44,486 nucleotides of DNA from Calothrix sp. HK-06 (GCF_001904745.1 NZ_MRCD01000074.1:1-44486); one strand, 5' to 3'. Positions 8,764-17,890 are shown, counted from the stretch's first letter. Made by a program: numbers and translations. Notes: generated from the sequence alone by a model not told the origin.

Positions 8764-11700
8764 TTTGAATAATTCTTTGATGGTTGTAATTAAGAGTTCT
8801 GGTTCAATAGGTTTAGACAAATGTCGTTGAAATCCTGCTTGCAAAGCTTGTTTTTGATTTATTTCTCCAGCGAATGCGGTGAGGGCAATTGCTGGTATAG
8901 TTCTATATTGCGATGCCAAAGTTTTTAATTGCTGAATGAGTGTATATCCGTCCATGTCTGGCATTGCGATATCACTTACTAATATATCTGGTTTGTTGTG
9001 GGCTATAGTTGAGAGAGCTTCGGCGCCTGAACTAACGGCTGTCACCGATGCTCCATATATAGATAACATGGAGGCGATAAACTCTAGTGTATCGGTATTA
9101 TCATCAACTACTAAAACTTTGATACCGTCTAAATTAAGGGATGACTCGGAGGGTTTGTTCTCGACGTTTGTTTGAAAAGAATTTGGTATAAGTGGTAATG
9201 TTACGGTAAAGGTTGCCCCTTGTCCTTCACCTAAACTCTCTGCATAAACCGTTCCCCCATGTAGTTCTACTAAATGACGGACTATTGCTAATCCTAAACC
9301 TAATCCTCCAAATTTTCGGGTTATGCTACCGTCTTCTTGACGGAAGTAATCAAATATATAAGGAAGAAAGTCGGGGTTAATGCCTTTACCATTATCGCTG
9401 ACAATGATTTGGACTGTGTTATTAAAACGTTTAAGAGCGATATTTACTTTTCCACCTGCGTCGGTAAATTTTACTGCGTTGGAGAGAAGATTCCAAACTA
9501 TTTGCTGTAATCGATTTGCGTCACCTGAAACTTGTCCTATATTTGGTTCAAACTTCGCGTCTATTTGGATTGATTTTGCTTGTGCTGCTAATTGTACTGT
9601 TTCCATTGCTGCTTCAATTGTCGGCGCCAGATCAACAGGACGAACGGTTAGAGACAATTTGCCTTGTAAAATCCGAGAAACATCAAGTAAATCTTCGATT
9701 AGTTCCGATTGTAACTTGGCGTTCCGTTCGATAGCGTTGAGTCCTTGAGCGGTTTTCGTTTTGTCGAGGTTGCCTGTTTGAAGTAACTTTGACCAGCCTA
9801 AAATGGGGTTTAAAGGTGAACGCAATTCATGCGATAATACCGCTAGAAATTGATCTTTAATTCGGTTGGCTTCGTGCAGTTGCTGTGCTTGTTGTTGAAT
9901 TTGTTCATGAGCTTGCCGTTGCTCTGTTTTATCCTGCAAAATATTAACAAATCCCTGCACATTTCCCGCTTCTGAAAGCAATGGCATCATTAAACCACTT
10001 GCCCAAAACCGACTGCCATTTTTCCGTATATGCCAACGTTCGTTTTCTGCGCGTCCCTGTGTTAGCGCAAGTTCCATTTCTCGTTCGGCTCTATTAATTT
10101 CGTTGTCTTCTGGTGTAAAAATCAACCGACTGCTACAACCAATAGCTTCTGTTTCTGTATAACCCAAAACCCTTTCGGCGCCAGAATTCCAACTAGAAAT
10201 TATGCCGTTAAGGTCAAGGGTAAAAATTGCGTATTCTTTGGCACTTTCAACCATGAGGCGAAAACGAGATTCACTTTGGCGTAAAGCTTCTTCTGCCTGC
10301 TTACTAACAGTAATATCACGGAAGAATATTGTAATTCCGTTAATAGCGGGGTAGCTGCTAACTTCATACCAACAATTATGGTTTGGATAAAACCCTGTAA
10401 GTGACTCAGCCACGCGATTACGCATTACGCGATGGTAAAGTTGTTCAAATTCACTATCCGTAAGTTCTGGAAAGCATTCCCAGACATTTTGACCAAGCAA
10501 GGCGCCTGCATTATAATCAAGCAAATGTTCTGCTGCCTGATTTACATATGTAAATTCCCAGTTAGAATTGAGCGCGAAGAAGCCATCTTTTATACTTTCT
10601 AGGATATTTCGGTTTTGCTTCTCACTTTCGATTAAAGCTATTTCCGCAATTTTACGCTCAGTAATATTAGCTGCAACCGCGTAAACTACCTGTTCTCCGG
10701 GATACGACTGTGCGTTCCAGAGCAACCAATGCTGGGAGCCATCTTTGTGACGATAACGGTTTTCAAATGCAAATGATTTGTTACCTAACACAACCCTCTC
10801 TACTTCCGCTTCGGATCTAGCGATATCATCTGGATGTAAGAAATCAGTCCAAGGACGCGATGTCATTTCTTCCACCGTCCAGCCAAGCATTCGTTCAAAG
10901 GTTGGACTGGCCCATTTAAAGTAACCATCTATTCCAACTACTACTTGCAAATCTGAACCAACAGCGAGAAACCGCTCGCGTTCCTGTTCAATTTTTTTAC
11001 GTTCGGTAATATTTGTAAATAAGGCGCCGAACTTGTTGCTTTGCGACTCGCCAAGTTTAAAAGCATTGACATCAAACCAACGATTCATTGCAACCGATTG
11101 ATTTTCAAATCGAACGGGTTCGCCAGTTTTCACAACTCTACCATAAATTTCAAACCACTCGCCTTCAAAATCGGGGACTAGAGAGCGCATGGTTTTACCT
11201 GTCGCTTCCTTAAGTCCCGTAAGCATTTCAAATACTGGGTTAACTACAAGGAACCGATAATCAATTGGTTTATCCTTTTCGTCAAACAGCAATTCGCAGA
11301 TACAAAATCCTTGGTCAATAAACTCGAACAACGTGCGATATTTTTCTTCAGATTCACGTAAAGCTGCTTCTGTGCGCGTGCGTTCCAATTTTGTCCAAAT
11401 GCGGTTCGCCAATTCCTGCATCAATTTAATTTCGTCATCGCGCCAATTATAAGGCTGTGAATGAAACACAGTAAACGAAAATTTCCACTCTCCGTCTCGA
11501 ATTAACGGGATGTTCACTTCCGCACCAATGTTAAGCTTATGGAAGCTTTGCGAGTCAACAACACGTACATCAGTATTAACATTTCTCACAACAATTGGTT
11601 TTCCAGTTTGGGCACTAATTAAAAATTCGGCGTTAACAAACTCTGAAATGCGATAGGCACCAACCAAACTAGGTATATTATCTTGATGCCAATTATATTC

Positions 11701-12258
11701 AATTAACGCTTCATCTGTCGCCAAATTCATTCTGGTAAAAACACAGCTTGAAATGTTGATATAACGCCAAAGCTTTTCGCCGACTAGTTGCACAATTTCG
11801 TCTACATCATCTATACCAACCAATTCTTGACTAATATTATCAAGAAATTTGGCGTTGAGTTCTGCACGTTTAGGCTTGGTAATGTCTCGAATTTGCTGCA
11901 ATGCCCGTATTACAGATGGTACTAACCGTTTGATTCGTTGCTTGAGTACATAATCGGTGGCACCATTTTTAAGTGCTGCAATCTCTAACTCATCATCCAA
12001 ACTGCTAGAGACAAAAATAAATGGAACATCAGCACTAATATTACGAGCTAGTTCTAGAGCAGAAAGTCCATCAATATCAGGCGCCGTACAATCAGCTAAA
12101 ATTAGGTCAAATACATTACTATCGAGTGCCGCAACAAAATCAGAGCGAGTCTCCACCCTTACCAATTCACAATTAATGGCGCCATTAAGTAAGGTACCTT
12201 TAATTACATCGGCATCCTGAAGATTGTTGCCAAGCAAGAGAAACCGAAGTGACTTCAT
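8755..12258 (-). CDS. Hybrid histidine kinase (receiver–GAF–PAS array–kinase–receiver)
   Basis: An 1167-residue soluble hybrid kinase. In order: an N-terminal receiver (about 5–120, D56 in ILADCTAPDIDG), GAF (135–290), four PAS domains (about 305–790, the last with YAIFTLDLNGIISSWN), HisKA with SHELRSPL and H810, HATPase with LLSNAVKF, DNGKGI and GLGLGLA, and a C-terminal receiver with D1096 (SDIAMPDMDGY). The N-terminal receiver suggests input from another phosphodonor. The third PAS domain, kinase core and final receiver closely resemble those of the convergent neighbour (both read NPILGWSKLLQ after the HisKA box and RKFGGLGLGLAIVR in the ATPase). The genes are therefore paralogues, probably from a local inverted duplication with domain shuffling. 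Start ATG 12258; no clear ribosome site. Confidence 0.92.
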   Translation of the reverse strand: MKSLRFLLLGNNLQDADVIKGTLLNGAINCELVRVETRSDFVAALDSNVFDLILADCTAPDIDGLSALELARNISADVPFIFVSSSLDDELEIAALKNGATDYVLKQRIKRLVPSVIRALQQIRDITKPKRAELNAKFLDNISQELVGIDDVDEIVQLVGEKLWRYINISSCVFTRMNLATDEALIEYNWHQDNIPSLVGAYRISEFVNAEFLISAQTGKPIVVRNVNTDVRVVDSQSFHKLNIGAEVNIPLIRDGEWKFSFTVFHSQPYNWRDDEIKLMQELANRIWTKLERTRTEAALRESEEKYRTLFEFIDQGFCICELLFDEKDKPIDYRFLVVNPVFEMLTGLKEATGKTMRSLVPDFEGEWFEIYGRVVKTGEPVRFENQSVAMNRWFDVNAFKLGESQSNKFGALFTNITERKKIEQERERFLAVGSDLQVVVGIDGYFKWASPTFERMLGWTVEEMTSRPWTDFLHPDDIARSEAEVERVVLGNKSFAFENRYRHKDGSQHWLLWNAQSYPGEQVVYAVAANITERKIAEIALIESEKQNRNILESIKDGFFALNSNWEFTYVNQAAEHLLDYNAGALLGQNVWECFPELTDSEFEQLYHRVMRNRVAESLTGFYPNHNCWYEVSSYPAINGITIFFRDITVSKQAEEALRQSESRFRLMVESAKEYAIFTLDLNGIISSWNSGAERVLGYTETEAIGCSSRLIFTPEDNEINRAEREMELALTQGRAENERWHIRKNGSRFWASGLMMPLLSEAGNVQGFVNILQDKTEQRQAHEQIQQQAQQLHEANRIKDQFLAVLSHELRSPLNPILGWSKLLQTGNLDKTKTAQGLNAIERNAKLQSELIEDLLDVSRILQGKLSLTVRPVDLAPTIEAAMETVQLAAQAKSIQIDAKFEPNIGQVSGDANRLQQIVWNLLSNAVKFTDAGGKVNIALKRFNNTVQIIVSDNGKGINPDFLPYIFDYFRQEDGSITRKFGGLGLGLAIVRHLVELHGGTVYAESLGEGQGATFTVTLPLIPNSFQTNVENKPSESSLNLDGIKVLVVDDNTDTLEFIASMLSIYGASVTAVSSGAEALSTIAHNKPDILVSDIAMPDMDGYTLIQQLKTLASQYRTIPAIALTAFAGEINQKQALQAGFQRHLSKPIEPELLITTIKELFKSY

Positions 12259-12386
12259 ATCAAGAATATCAAGGGGGGTACAATCTCATATAGCTGCTAA
12301 TGCAATATAGCATTAGTACTAACTCAAATGAACCTACCCAAAGAAATACAAAAACCGTTATATATATCAAAACGGTGCGTATTCAT

Positions 12387-12447
12387 GGTGCGTGAAAGCA
12401 CTGTAATTTTGCGTTACATTGATTGATGGTAATAGCTTTCACGCACC
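12387..12447. repeat. Family-1 inverted repeat, copy B
   Basis: Perfect 13-bp arms GGTGCGTGAAAGC (12387–12399) and GCTTTCACGCACC (12435–12447), 35-nt loop. The AAAGC inner edge defines a sub-family shared with the copy at 40692. Confidence 0.85.
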
Positions 12448-12490
12448 CTACCCAAAAAATGCAAAAACCGTTACATATATCAAAACGTAG

Positions 12491-12549
12491 GGTGCGTGAC
12501 GCCATTAAAATCCTGAAACGAAGCGCAGTTACTCATAGCGTCACGCACC
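12491..12549. repeat. Family-1 inverted repeat, copy C
   Basis: Perfect 12-bp arms GGTGCGTGACGC (12491–12502) and GCGTCACGCACC (12538–12549). The GACGC inner edge matches copies A and F. It follows copy B after a duplicated 37-bp linker. Confidence 0.85.
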
Positions 12550-12763
12550 AACCTCTAGTTAATATAATCACAATTAATTTACAAAAATAAGTACTTAGCG
12601 CAAAATAAGCGCTATTTTACAGGATAAATATCTATAATAAGCATACTTTTTATACATAACTATACGGTGCCTGCGAGCTTTGTGTAGACAAAACAGCGCC
12701 TGAAAGCATTAATCATCAAAAAATATGTACTATAAGTTTAGACAATATTATAGGAAATTTAAA

Positions 12764-13282
12764 ATGAGGCGCCGAAACAGCTTGTACTCTATCGTAGTAA
12801 GTCTTGCACTTGTAGTAATAACTACATTAGTTATGTTAAGTATTTTGGGAAGCACTGCCCCTGTAAGCTATGCAAGCACAATTACTCAGCCAACGTTAAA
12901 AGCTCAAACACCGAATATTACCGTGTATCGTAGCCCTGACTGTACCTGTTGTGGTAGGTGGATTAAGCATTTAAAAACAGAGGGTTTCTCTGTCCAAGAT
13001 TTTCCTACATCTAATATTGAGGCAGTAAAACAAAAGTTTCAAGTTCCCAATGACTTAACATCTTGCCATACAGCAATGATAGATGGGTATGTTATTGAAG
13101 GACATGTTCCGGCAAATGACATCAAACGTTTGCTTAAGAAAAAATCAAATATCTCTGGATTATCTGTTCCTAATATGCCTGTAGGTACACCAGGAATGGA
13201 GATGGGCGATAAAAAAGACCCATTTAGCGTCCTTTCTTTCGATAACAAAAACAGAATTGCAGTATTTAACCAATATCTGTAG
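12764..13282 (+). CDS. DUF411-family exported metal-site protein
   Basis: A 172-residue protein with an N-terminal membrane or signal segment (about residues 8–35, ending APVSYAS) and a DUF411 domain. The family's hallmark is clear: ITVYRSPDCTCCGRW, a CxCC thioredoxin-like metal site, then SCHTAMIDGYVIEGHVPA and a C-terminal GLSVPNMPVGTPGME block. DUF411 proteins are usually found with copper or other heavy-metal resistance genes and are thought to bind metal in the periplasm; no such genes are next to it here. The frame extends to an ATG at 12725, but the ATG at 12764 is preceded by AGGA with 8-base spacing and is chosen. The gene ends 12 bases before the convergent small exported-protein gene. 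Confidence 0.85.
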   Translation: MRRRNSLYSIVVSLALVVITTLVMLSILGSTAPVSYASTITQPTLKAQTPNITVYRSPDCTCCGRWIKHLKTEGFSVQDFPTSNIEAVKQKFQVPNDLTSCHTAMIDGYVIEGHVPANDIKRLLKKKSNISGLSVPNMPVGTPGMEMGDKKDPFSVLSFDNKNRIAVFNQYL

Positions 13283-13294
13283 TGTAGATTACTT

Positions 13295-13744
13295 TCATCG
13301 CCGCAAAAATTGAGAGCTGCTGTTATAACAATTTACATATTGCTGGAGTTCTTGCCGCAAAGCAGTATAAGAAGGTGAAAGCAAAGATATCATTTTCAAA
13401 GCACTATCAATACGCCCTGCTTGAGTATACATTTTTACTATTGATATTAGTTTGCCAGTGTCAGGTTTCTCAAATAACCACGGTGTTAATTGGGTTTGTA
13501 TAGCTAAATTTAAAAAAGTTGGTGATGTTGCAATTGCTTCAAGTTCATCCAGTTGACGCGCAACTACATCCGTTGCAATAGTCTCTGGTAATGGCTTTAC
13601 TGGATACCACTTAACTTGACTTCGCTCTGAGTCCAATAAGGCTTGACAAACTTGACCAGGGACTTTTGCCTGTGCTAATGGGAACGATAACAAAGTGGCG
13701 CAAGGAAGGCTGAAAATTAAAACTACTTTAAATAAAGAGCGCAT
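13295..13744 (-). CDS. Small exported helical protein of unknown function
   Basis: 149 residues with a good Sec signal peptide (MRSLFKVVLIFSLPCATLLS, cleavage expected after PLAQA near residue 26). The mature part of about 120 residues is mostly helical and has two cysteines (in QVCQALL and YVNCYN) that could form a disulfide in the periplasm. No family was recognised. It is convergent with the DUF411 gene with only 12 bases between the stops, so the two may share a terminator region. The start is the only ATG that gives a signal peptide. Confidence 0.7.
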   Translation of the reverse strand: MRSLFKVVLIFSLPCATLLSFPLAQAKVPGQVCQALLDSERSQVKWYPVKPLPETIATDVVARQLDELEAIATSPTFLNLAIQTQLTPWLFEKPDTGKLISIVKMYTQAGRIDSALKMISLLSPSYTALRQELQQYVNCYNSSSQFLRR

Positions 13745-14359
13745 AATAAAGTAAAATTAGACACAAACACTTTCTACGCTCTAGGTTGATTTGCATCCGG
13801 GCAGCAAAAGTATAATTTTAAAAGACTTCCGAATAAAAAAATATCCACTCATCTCTTGTAGGGTGTGCATCCCCCGCCCGCTCTATTGATAGAAAGACGC
13901 AAGGATGGTCATTTTACAATATGGAGAATTAAATTGTTGCAAAGAAATTGATAGTATTATCAATGTCGCGTAATTGAAATACCTAACCAATTGCTTAATT
14001 GCTGACCAAGCCATTCAATTTCATGTTCCGATTCAACACCAGTACCTACATTGATTTTATCGTCAAATTTACCTTAATGCAATTCGCTTGCAAGGAACTT
14101 TTCCCTCTTTGAAAGTAAGGAGTGTTCCCAAACAAACACCACCTTATATTCCATTAAAAGATGTGATTAGTCAACAGTCAAATATACAAGTAAATAAATA
14201 TACATATTTTTATGTATATTTGCAAAAAATATATTAATTGTGTATTTTTATATACTATTACTAAAGAACGTATAACACTTCCGGCGCCTGTTTATCGCAG
14301 TTTAAAAATAATATACAGGCGTGATATAACTAAAAGATATATAGTTTATTTTAAAAATC
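13745..14359. other. Intergenic DNA with a decayed gene tail
   Basis: About 615 bases without an intact gene. It contains a dispersed repeat fragment near 13828–13885 (similar to 17856–18050) and the kinase-tail remnant at 13960–14074. The last 150 bases are very AT-rich and should hold the promoter of the oxidoreductase gene. Confidence 0.55.
13960..14074 (-). pseudogene. Remnant of a kinase-associated C-terminal tail
   Basis: The minus strand reads KFDDKINVGTGVE, then EIEWLGQQLSNWLGISITRH and a stop at 13960–13962. This resembles the very C-terminal block of a class of cyanobacterial Ser/Thr kinases (pattern VGT..SE.E..WL..ELS.WLG.PI.R). Upstream the frame is closed by a stop after about 38 codons and no kinase body is present. 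The resemblance is from memory and needs a protein search. Confidence 0.4.
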
Positions 14360-15397
14360 ATGACCGAAGATACCCAAAGAGTAAATCGACAATTCCGACT
14401 CTTCTCTCGTCCAATTGGAGATATTAAAGAAAGCGATTTTGAGTACTCCGAGGCGCCTGTTGTATCACCCCAGGATGGAGAAGTATTAGTAAAGAATTTA
14501 TATTTGTCGCTTGACCCAACTAATCGAATTTGGATGAGCGATATGGTGCAATACATGCCTCCTGTAGAATTAGGGGAGGTAATGCGAGGTGTAGTACTAG
14601 GAGTTGTGGAAGAATCCAAAAATCCTAACTTACAACCAGGAGATTTTGTAACAGGACTTTTTGGCTGGCAAGATTATGCATTGTTAAAGAAAGACCAAGC
14701 AAACTTCTTGACTAAAATCAATCCACCTTTGCCTAATCCTATATATGCAACAATTGGCCCACTTGGTGTTACTGGTGTTACTGCTTACTTTGGGTTACTA
14801 GATATAGCACAACCAAAACCAGGTGAAACCGTGGTAGTATCGGCAGCAGCAGGCGCCGTAGGTTCGGTTGCCGGACAAATTGCTGCTATAAAAGGTTGCC
14901 GCGTAGTTGGAATTACAAGTTCAGATGAAAAATGCCAATGGTTAACTTCTTCGCTTGGTTTCGATGCAGCAATTAACTATAAAACGACTGATTTAAATAG
15001 TGCATTGGCATCTGCGTGTCCAAAAGGTGTTGACATATACTTCGACAACGTTGGTGGTTCTATACTAGATGCAGTTTTGCCACATATTAATCTATTCGCG
15101 CGTATTCCCTTATGCGGTTTAATTTCAACTTATAACTCAACTGAACCCGTACCTGGCCCTTATAACTACAATTTGATTTTAATGAAGCGTGCCCGTGTAC
15201 AAGGATTTATTGTTAGTGATTACCGTGACCGTTGGCATGAAGCAGTTAATGATATTAAACAATGGATGCTTGAAGGTAAAATTAAACAAGAGTTTGAAAT
15301 TATTGAAGGTTTAGAAAAGGTGCCTCAAGCTATTCTTAAACTTTTCAACGCCGATAAAATAGGAAAACTTATTGTCAAAATTTCTTCTAGAAACTAA
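14360..15397 (+). CDS. NADP-dependent MDR oxidoreductase (CurA/leukotriene-reductase type)
   Basis: A zinc-free medium-chain dehydrogenase/reductase of 345 residues, the usual length for the CurA / prostaglandin-reductase / NADPH double-bond reductase group. These enzymes reduce activated C=C bonds of enones or enals with NADPH. Evidence: the N-terminal RQFRLFSRPIG and LSLDPTNRIWMSD block typical of the group, the nucleotide-binding stretch AAAGAVGSVAGQIA at 162–175, and DVYFDNVGG-like DIYFDNVGGSILDA. No catalytic-zinc Cys/His ligands are seen. ATG 14360 matches the family start; no ribosome site is obvious. It is followed in the same direction by an aldo/keto reductase gene after 200 bases, but that spacing argues for separate promoters. 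The substrate cannot be told from sequence. Confidence 0.88.
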   Translation: MTEDTQRVNRQFRLFSRPIGDIKESDFEYSEAPVVSPQDGEVLVKNLYLSLDPTNRIWMSDMVQYMPPVELGEVMRGVVLGVVEESKNPNLQPGDFVTGLFGWQDYALLKKDQANFLTKINPPLPNPIYATIGPLGVTGVTAYFGLLDIAQPKPGETVVVSAAAGAVGSVAGQIAAIKGCRVVGITSSDEKCQWLTSSLGFDAAINYKTTDLNSALASACPKGVDIYFDNVGGSILDAVLPHINLFARIPLCGLISTYNSTEPVPGPYNYNLILMKRARVQGFIVSDYRDRWHEAVNDIKQWMLEGKIKQEFEIIEGLEKVPQAILKLFNADKIGKLIVKISSRN

Positions 15398-15597
15398 TAA
15401 TTTATTTTTCTGGGCAGAAGCCAAAATACAAAAAATGTGTCAATGGCGCCGTTAAGACTACTGACAACTAATGAAATTACATATTTGATATGCCTTTAGT
15501 TTAGCGAAAATTGAGTAAAAGTAATCCTTTTGAAAGAATATAAGCAATTTGCTTTCAACTAAGATGAAAAGTTAGTTTGTTGTAAACAATTACCATC

Positions 15598-16437
15598 ATG
15601 GAACAGCGACAATTTGGTACTAGTCAGCGTAAGGTTGCCATAATCGGTCAAGGAACCTGGAAAATTGATAATGATAACCGTGACTCTGCAATTGCCGCTC
15701 TACGTCAGGGTTTAGACCTTGGTATGACTCATATAGATACCGCCGAGATGTATGGTAAAGCTGAGGAAATAGTTGCCGAAGCAATTAGTGGGCGCCGTGA
15801 TGAGGTATTCTTAGTTTCCAAAGTTCTTCCAAGCAATGCATCTCGACGTGGAACCATCGCAGCTTGTGAAAAATCACTTGCTCGTCTTAAAACTGACCGT
15901 TTAGACTGTTATTTATTACACTGGCGCGGACAGTATCGGTTAGAAGATACAATTGCAGCATTTGAACAACTTAAGCAAGAGGGAAAAATTCTTTCTTGGG
16001 GTGTTAGTAACTTTGATGTCCCTGACCTTGAAGCCGTTTATAAGATTGTGGGCGATAATCATATTGCTTGCAACCAAGTGCTTTATCATTTAAATGAGCG
16101 AGCAATCGAACATGCCGTTATTCCCTGGTGCGAAAAACATAATGTTGCCGTAGTCGCTTATAGTCCCTTTGGTCAAGGTAACTTTCCTAGTCCGCACAGT
16201 GAAGGAGGTAAGGTTCTGCAAAAAATTGCAACTGCTCACAATTCTACTTCTTACCAAGTTGCACTTCGGTTTTTGGTACGCTCCAAATCGGTTTTCGCAA
16301 TACCTAAAGCAGCCAATTCCAAACATGCCACCGATAATGCAGGAGCAGGAAAACTTAATTTAAGCGAAAACGAACTTGCTCAAATCAACGATACATTTCC
16401 AATCGGTTCTCGTCCCCGTGCGCTTCCAATGCTCTAA
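15598..16437 (+). CDS. Aldo/keto reductase
   Basis: A 279-residue NADPH-dependent carbonyl reductase of the aldo/keto reductase superfamily, a cytoplasmic TIM barrel. The catalytic tetrad is complete: D47 and Y52 in HIDTAEMYG, K75 in LVSKVLP and H108 in CYLLHWRG. Other family marks are WGVSNFDV, the NQVLYHL strand and the C-terminal cofactor block IPKAANSKHATDNAGA. Length and motifs match bacterial 2,5-diketo-gluconate reductase-like proteins; the true substrate is unknown. Start ATG 15598 leads directly into the usual first strand. The gene stands alone, 200 bases behind the MDR oxidoreductase. Confidence 0.9.
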   Translation: MEQRQFGTSQRKVAIIGQGTWKIDNDNRDSAIAALRQGLDLGMTHIDTAEMYGKAEEIVAEAISGRRDEVFLVSKVLPSNASRRGTIAACEKSLARLKTDRLDCYLLHWRGQYRLEDTIAAFEQLKQEGKILSWGVSNFDVPDLEAVYKIVGDNHIACNQVLYHLNERAIEHAVIPWCEKHNVAVVAYSPFGQGNFPSPHSEGGKVLQKIATAHNSTSYQVALRFLVRSKSVFAIPKAANSKHATDNAGAGKLNLSENELAQINDTFPIGSRPRALPML

Positions 16438-16443
16438 TTGTAA

Positions 16444-16623
16444 TTATTTTTCGCAACAAATACCATTCTTATCACGGTCAAACCCATGAGTATCTGGTGG
16501 TAACACTTTGAAGTTGCGCTCCTTTACGTCCGAACATTTCAAATTCGATAAATTTTGAGATAAACAAAGCTGTGGGTACGAAGGACCACAGTTTTGTTTG
16601 GACGGCACCTGTGCTTGAATTAT
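16444..16623 (-). pseudogene. Remnant of a nuclease-associated Cys-rich tail
   Basis: The minus strand reads SKQNCGPSYPQLCL, then LKCSDVKERNFKVLPPD, then HGFDRDKNGICCEK and a stop at 16444–16446. This matches the C-terminal excalibur-like domain fused to secreted thermonucleases (pattern CxxSYPxVC, LDCxDIxxRNFxVLPPDPHGFDRDxDGIGCE). The calcium-site motif DxDxxGxxC is intact, but no nuclease domain or start codon precedes it. A repeat arm begins about 35 bases upstream, so repeat insertion may have cut the gene. Confidence 0.5.
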
Positions 16624-16765
16624 TTAGCATCATCAACATTTCAACGAACCAAGGGATGTAGGGTGCGTAACGCAATAACAACATTTCAACGAAGCAGTTT
16701 TGCAGTAACATTTATAAATATAACGCTTAATAGTGCGTTTCGGGAAACTAAAACACAGACAATAA

Positions 16766-16797
16766 AAAACCTCGCTTTATATAAATTGCGAGGTTTT
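16766..16797. terminator. Hairpin with A/T flanks, terminator-like
   Basis: Perfect 10-bp arms AAAACCTCGC (16766–16775) and GCGAGGTTTT (16788–16797) with a 12-nt AT-rich loop. The T run on one strand and A run on the other would allow termination either way. The nearest gene end is 330 bases away, so it may belong to a lost gene. Confidence 0.5.
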
Positions 16798-16896
16798 ATG
16801 CTGAAACCAACGTAAAATAACTTATTGCCTTTCCACTACTTACTATTTACTCTCATATTTATTAAAAATAATTCCTGCTAAAGTCACGAGTTGCAT

Positions 16897-17070
16897 ATGA
16901 CTTTAGTCACGGATTCTCAATATATGATAACGGCGCCTGTCGCAGAAGATTATAAAGTAGACGCCACACCAAGACAGCTAGCAACAGTGCGGGTTGCGGA
17001 TGGTGTAGAAACTGGCGCCGTTTCAACAAGTGCCGAGATGCTTCGGCGCCAAGGGTTTTGTCTGACATAA
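16897..17070 (+). CDS. Doubtful 57-codon frame
   Basis: ATG at 16897 gives MTLVTDSQYMITAPV, then a hydrophilic stretch ending LRRQGFCLT. Three GGCGCC sites lie inside it. The start codon sits in a small inverted repeat (CTAAAGTCA at 16878–16886, TGACTTTAG at 16898–16906). There is only a weak GAG ribosome site and no recognised family. It may be a decayed fragment; listed because it is the longest protein-like frame in this gap and lies upstream of the Cys-rich peptide gene. Confidence 0.2.
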   Translation: MTLVTDSQYMITAPVAEDYKVDATPRQLATVRVADGVETGAVSTSAEMLRRQGFCLT

Positions 17071-17414
17071 TCTGGGCTACTGATACATATTAAAACAGCA
17101 GACGATAAAGATGAGTCACTGGCACCGGCTTACTTACCACTCACTACTTACTCATGAGAAATACAGTGTTAATGTTAAATATTTATCTACTTAATTTGAA
17201 ACTGCATAACTTTGAATTGGCATCACCTATAAGTAAGTAACAAGGTTAGAACTCAATACTAATCAGGTTTTAGGAGAAGGGGTAAAGTATAAAAAGCTGA
17301 TGAATACAAAGTTTTTTCTTTTTACCTTTTACTTAACACCTAAATAATATTGTATAAGTTCTTTACAATTAAAAATTCAGTACACAAACACAACAAGTAT
17401 TCGGAGAATTAATT

Positions 17415-17756
17415 ATGCCTAATGTAACTGTAGACAACTCAAATGACGAAACAACAATGGCTAATGCGACATTGCAACAATTACAAAAGGAAGTTGCTTT
17501 CGCAATGATGGAAACTTTGAATGACTCAAAATTCACCGACTTATTGGCAAAGTATAGTTTATTGGAAAATGGGGTAGTCAAGATTAAATGTGAAATCAAT
17601 AAAAATAAAATTCAATCTAATCAAGCTCAAAATATGGACTTAGAGCTTAAAGATGCTTTAGACCAAATTCCAGAAAGCCAAGTTCTGCTTTTAGATTGCT
17701 GTATGTGTCTAAAACTCTGTTGTGTTTCCGTAGGTACTTGTGCTTGCTGTAAATAA
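17415..17756 (+). CDS. Small protein with extreme Cys-rich C-terminus (RiPP-precursor-like)
   Basis: A 113-residue protein with a sharp two-part design. Residues 1–94 are hydrophilic and helical, with a leader-like segment (LQQLQKEVAFAMMETL, then FTDLLAKYSLLENGVV). The last 19 residues (95–113) hold eight cysteines: C95, C96, C98, C102, C103, C109, C111, C112. This looks like a ribosomal-peptide precursor (helical leader plus Cys-rich core) or a small metal-binding protein. There is no double-Gly cleavage site and no modification or export enzyme gene in the window, so the RiPP reading is inference; it is not a classical SmtA metallothionein. The start has a good GGAG ribosome site with 8-base spacing. 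The gene stands alone between gene-poor stretches, which fits an independently transcribed orphan precursor. Confidence 0.7.
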   Translation: MPNVTVDNSNDETTMANATLQQLQKEVAFAMMETLNDSKFTDLLAKYSLLENGVVKIKCEINKNKIQSNQAQNMDLELKDALDQIPESQVLLLDCCMCLKLCCVSVGTCACCK

Positions 17757-17890
17757 CCCTCCTGCGTGCAGTAGTCCATATCATTAATTCTAAGGTTTTG
17801 CCTGTAACGGATATAACTTATTTAACGGATGATTTATTTGTTACAAACAATACCAGGGGGCTTCCAAATAAAAAATCTCCACTCCTAACT

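Larger units (their letters stand above)
12259..12763. other. Intergenic DNA with a tandemly duplicated repeat unit
   Basis: This divergent gap between the hybrid kinase and the DUF411 gene holds two family-1 inverted repeats, each preceded by a nearly identical 37-bp segment (12336–12373 and 12450–12486, with core CAAAAACCGTTA). The remaining 210 bases up to the DUF411 gene are AT-rich and should hold its promoter. Confidence 0.6.
16438..17414. other. Gene-poor DNA with remnants, a hairpin and repeats
   Basis: Nearly 1 kb without a full gene. It holds a nuclease-tail remnant (16444–16623), a degenerate family-1 repeat arm (about 16656–16672), a hairpin at 16766–16797, a doubtful 57-codon frame (16897–17070) and AT-rich DNA before the Cys-rich gene. 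Three GGCGCC sites lie within 120 bases at 16931–17049. Confidence 0.55.

Noticed and set aside
17415-17756. Classical SmtA-type metallothionein
   Set aside because: The protein is twice the usual length, cysteines are confined to the last 19 residues, and the His/Cys pattern of SmtA is absent.
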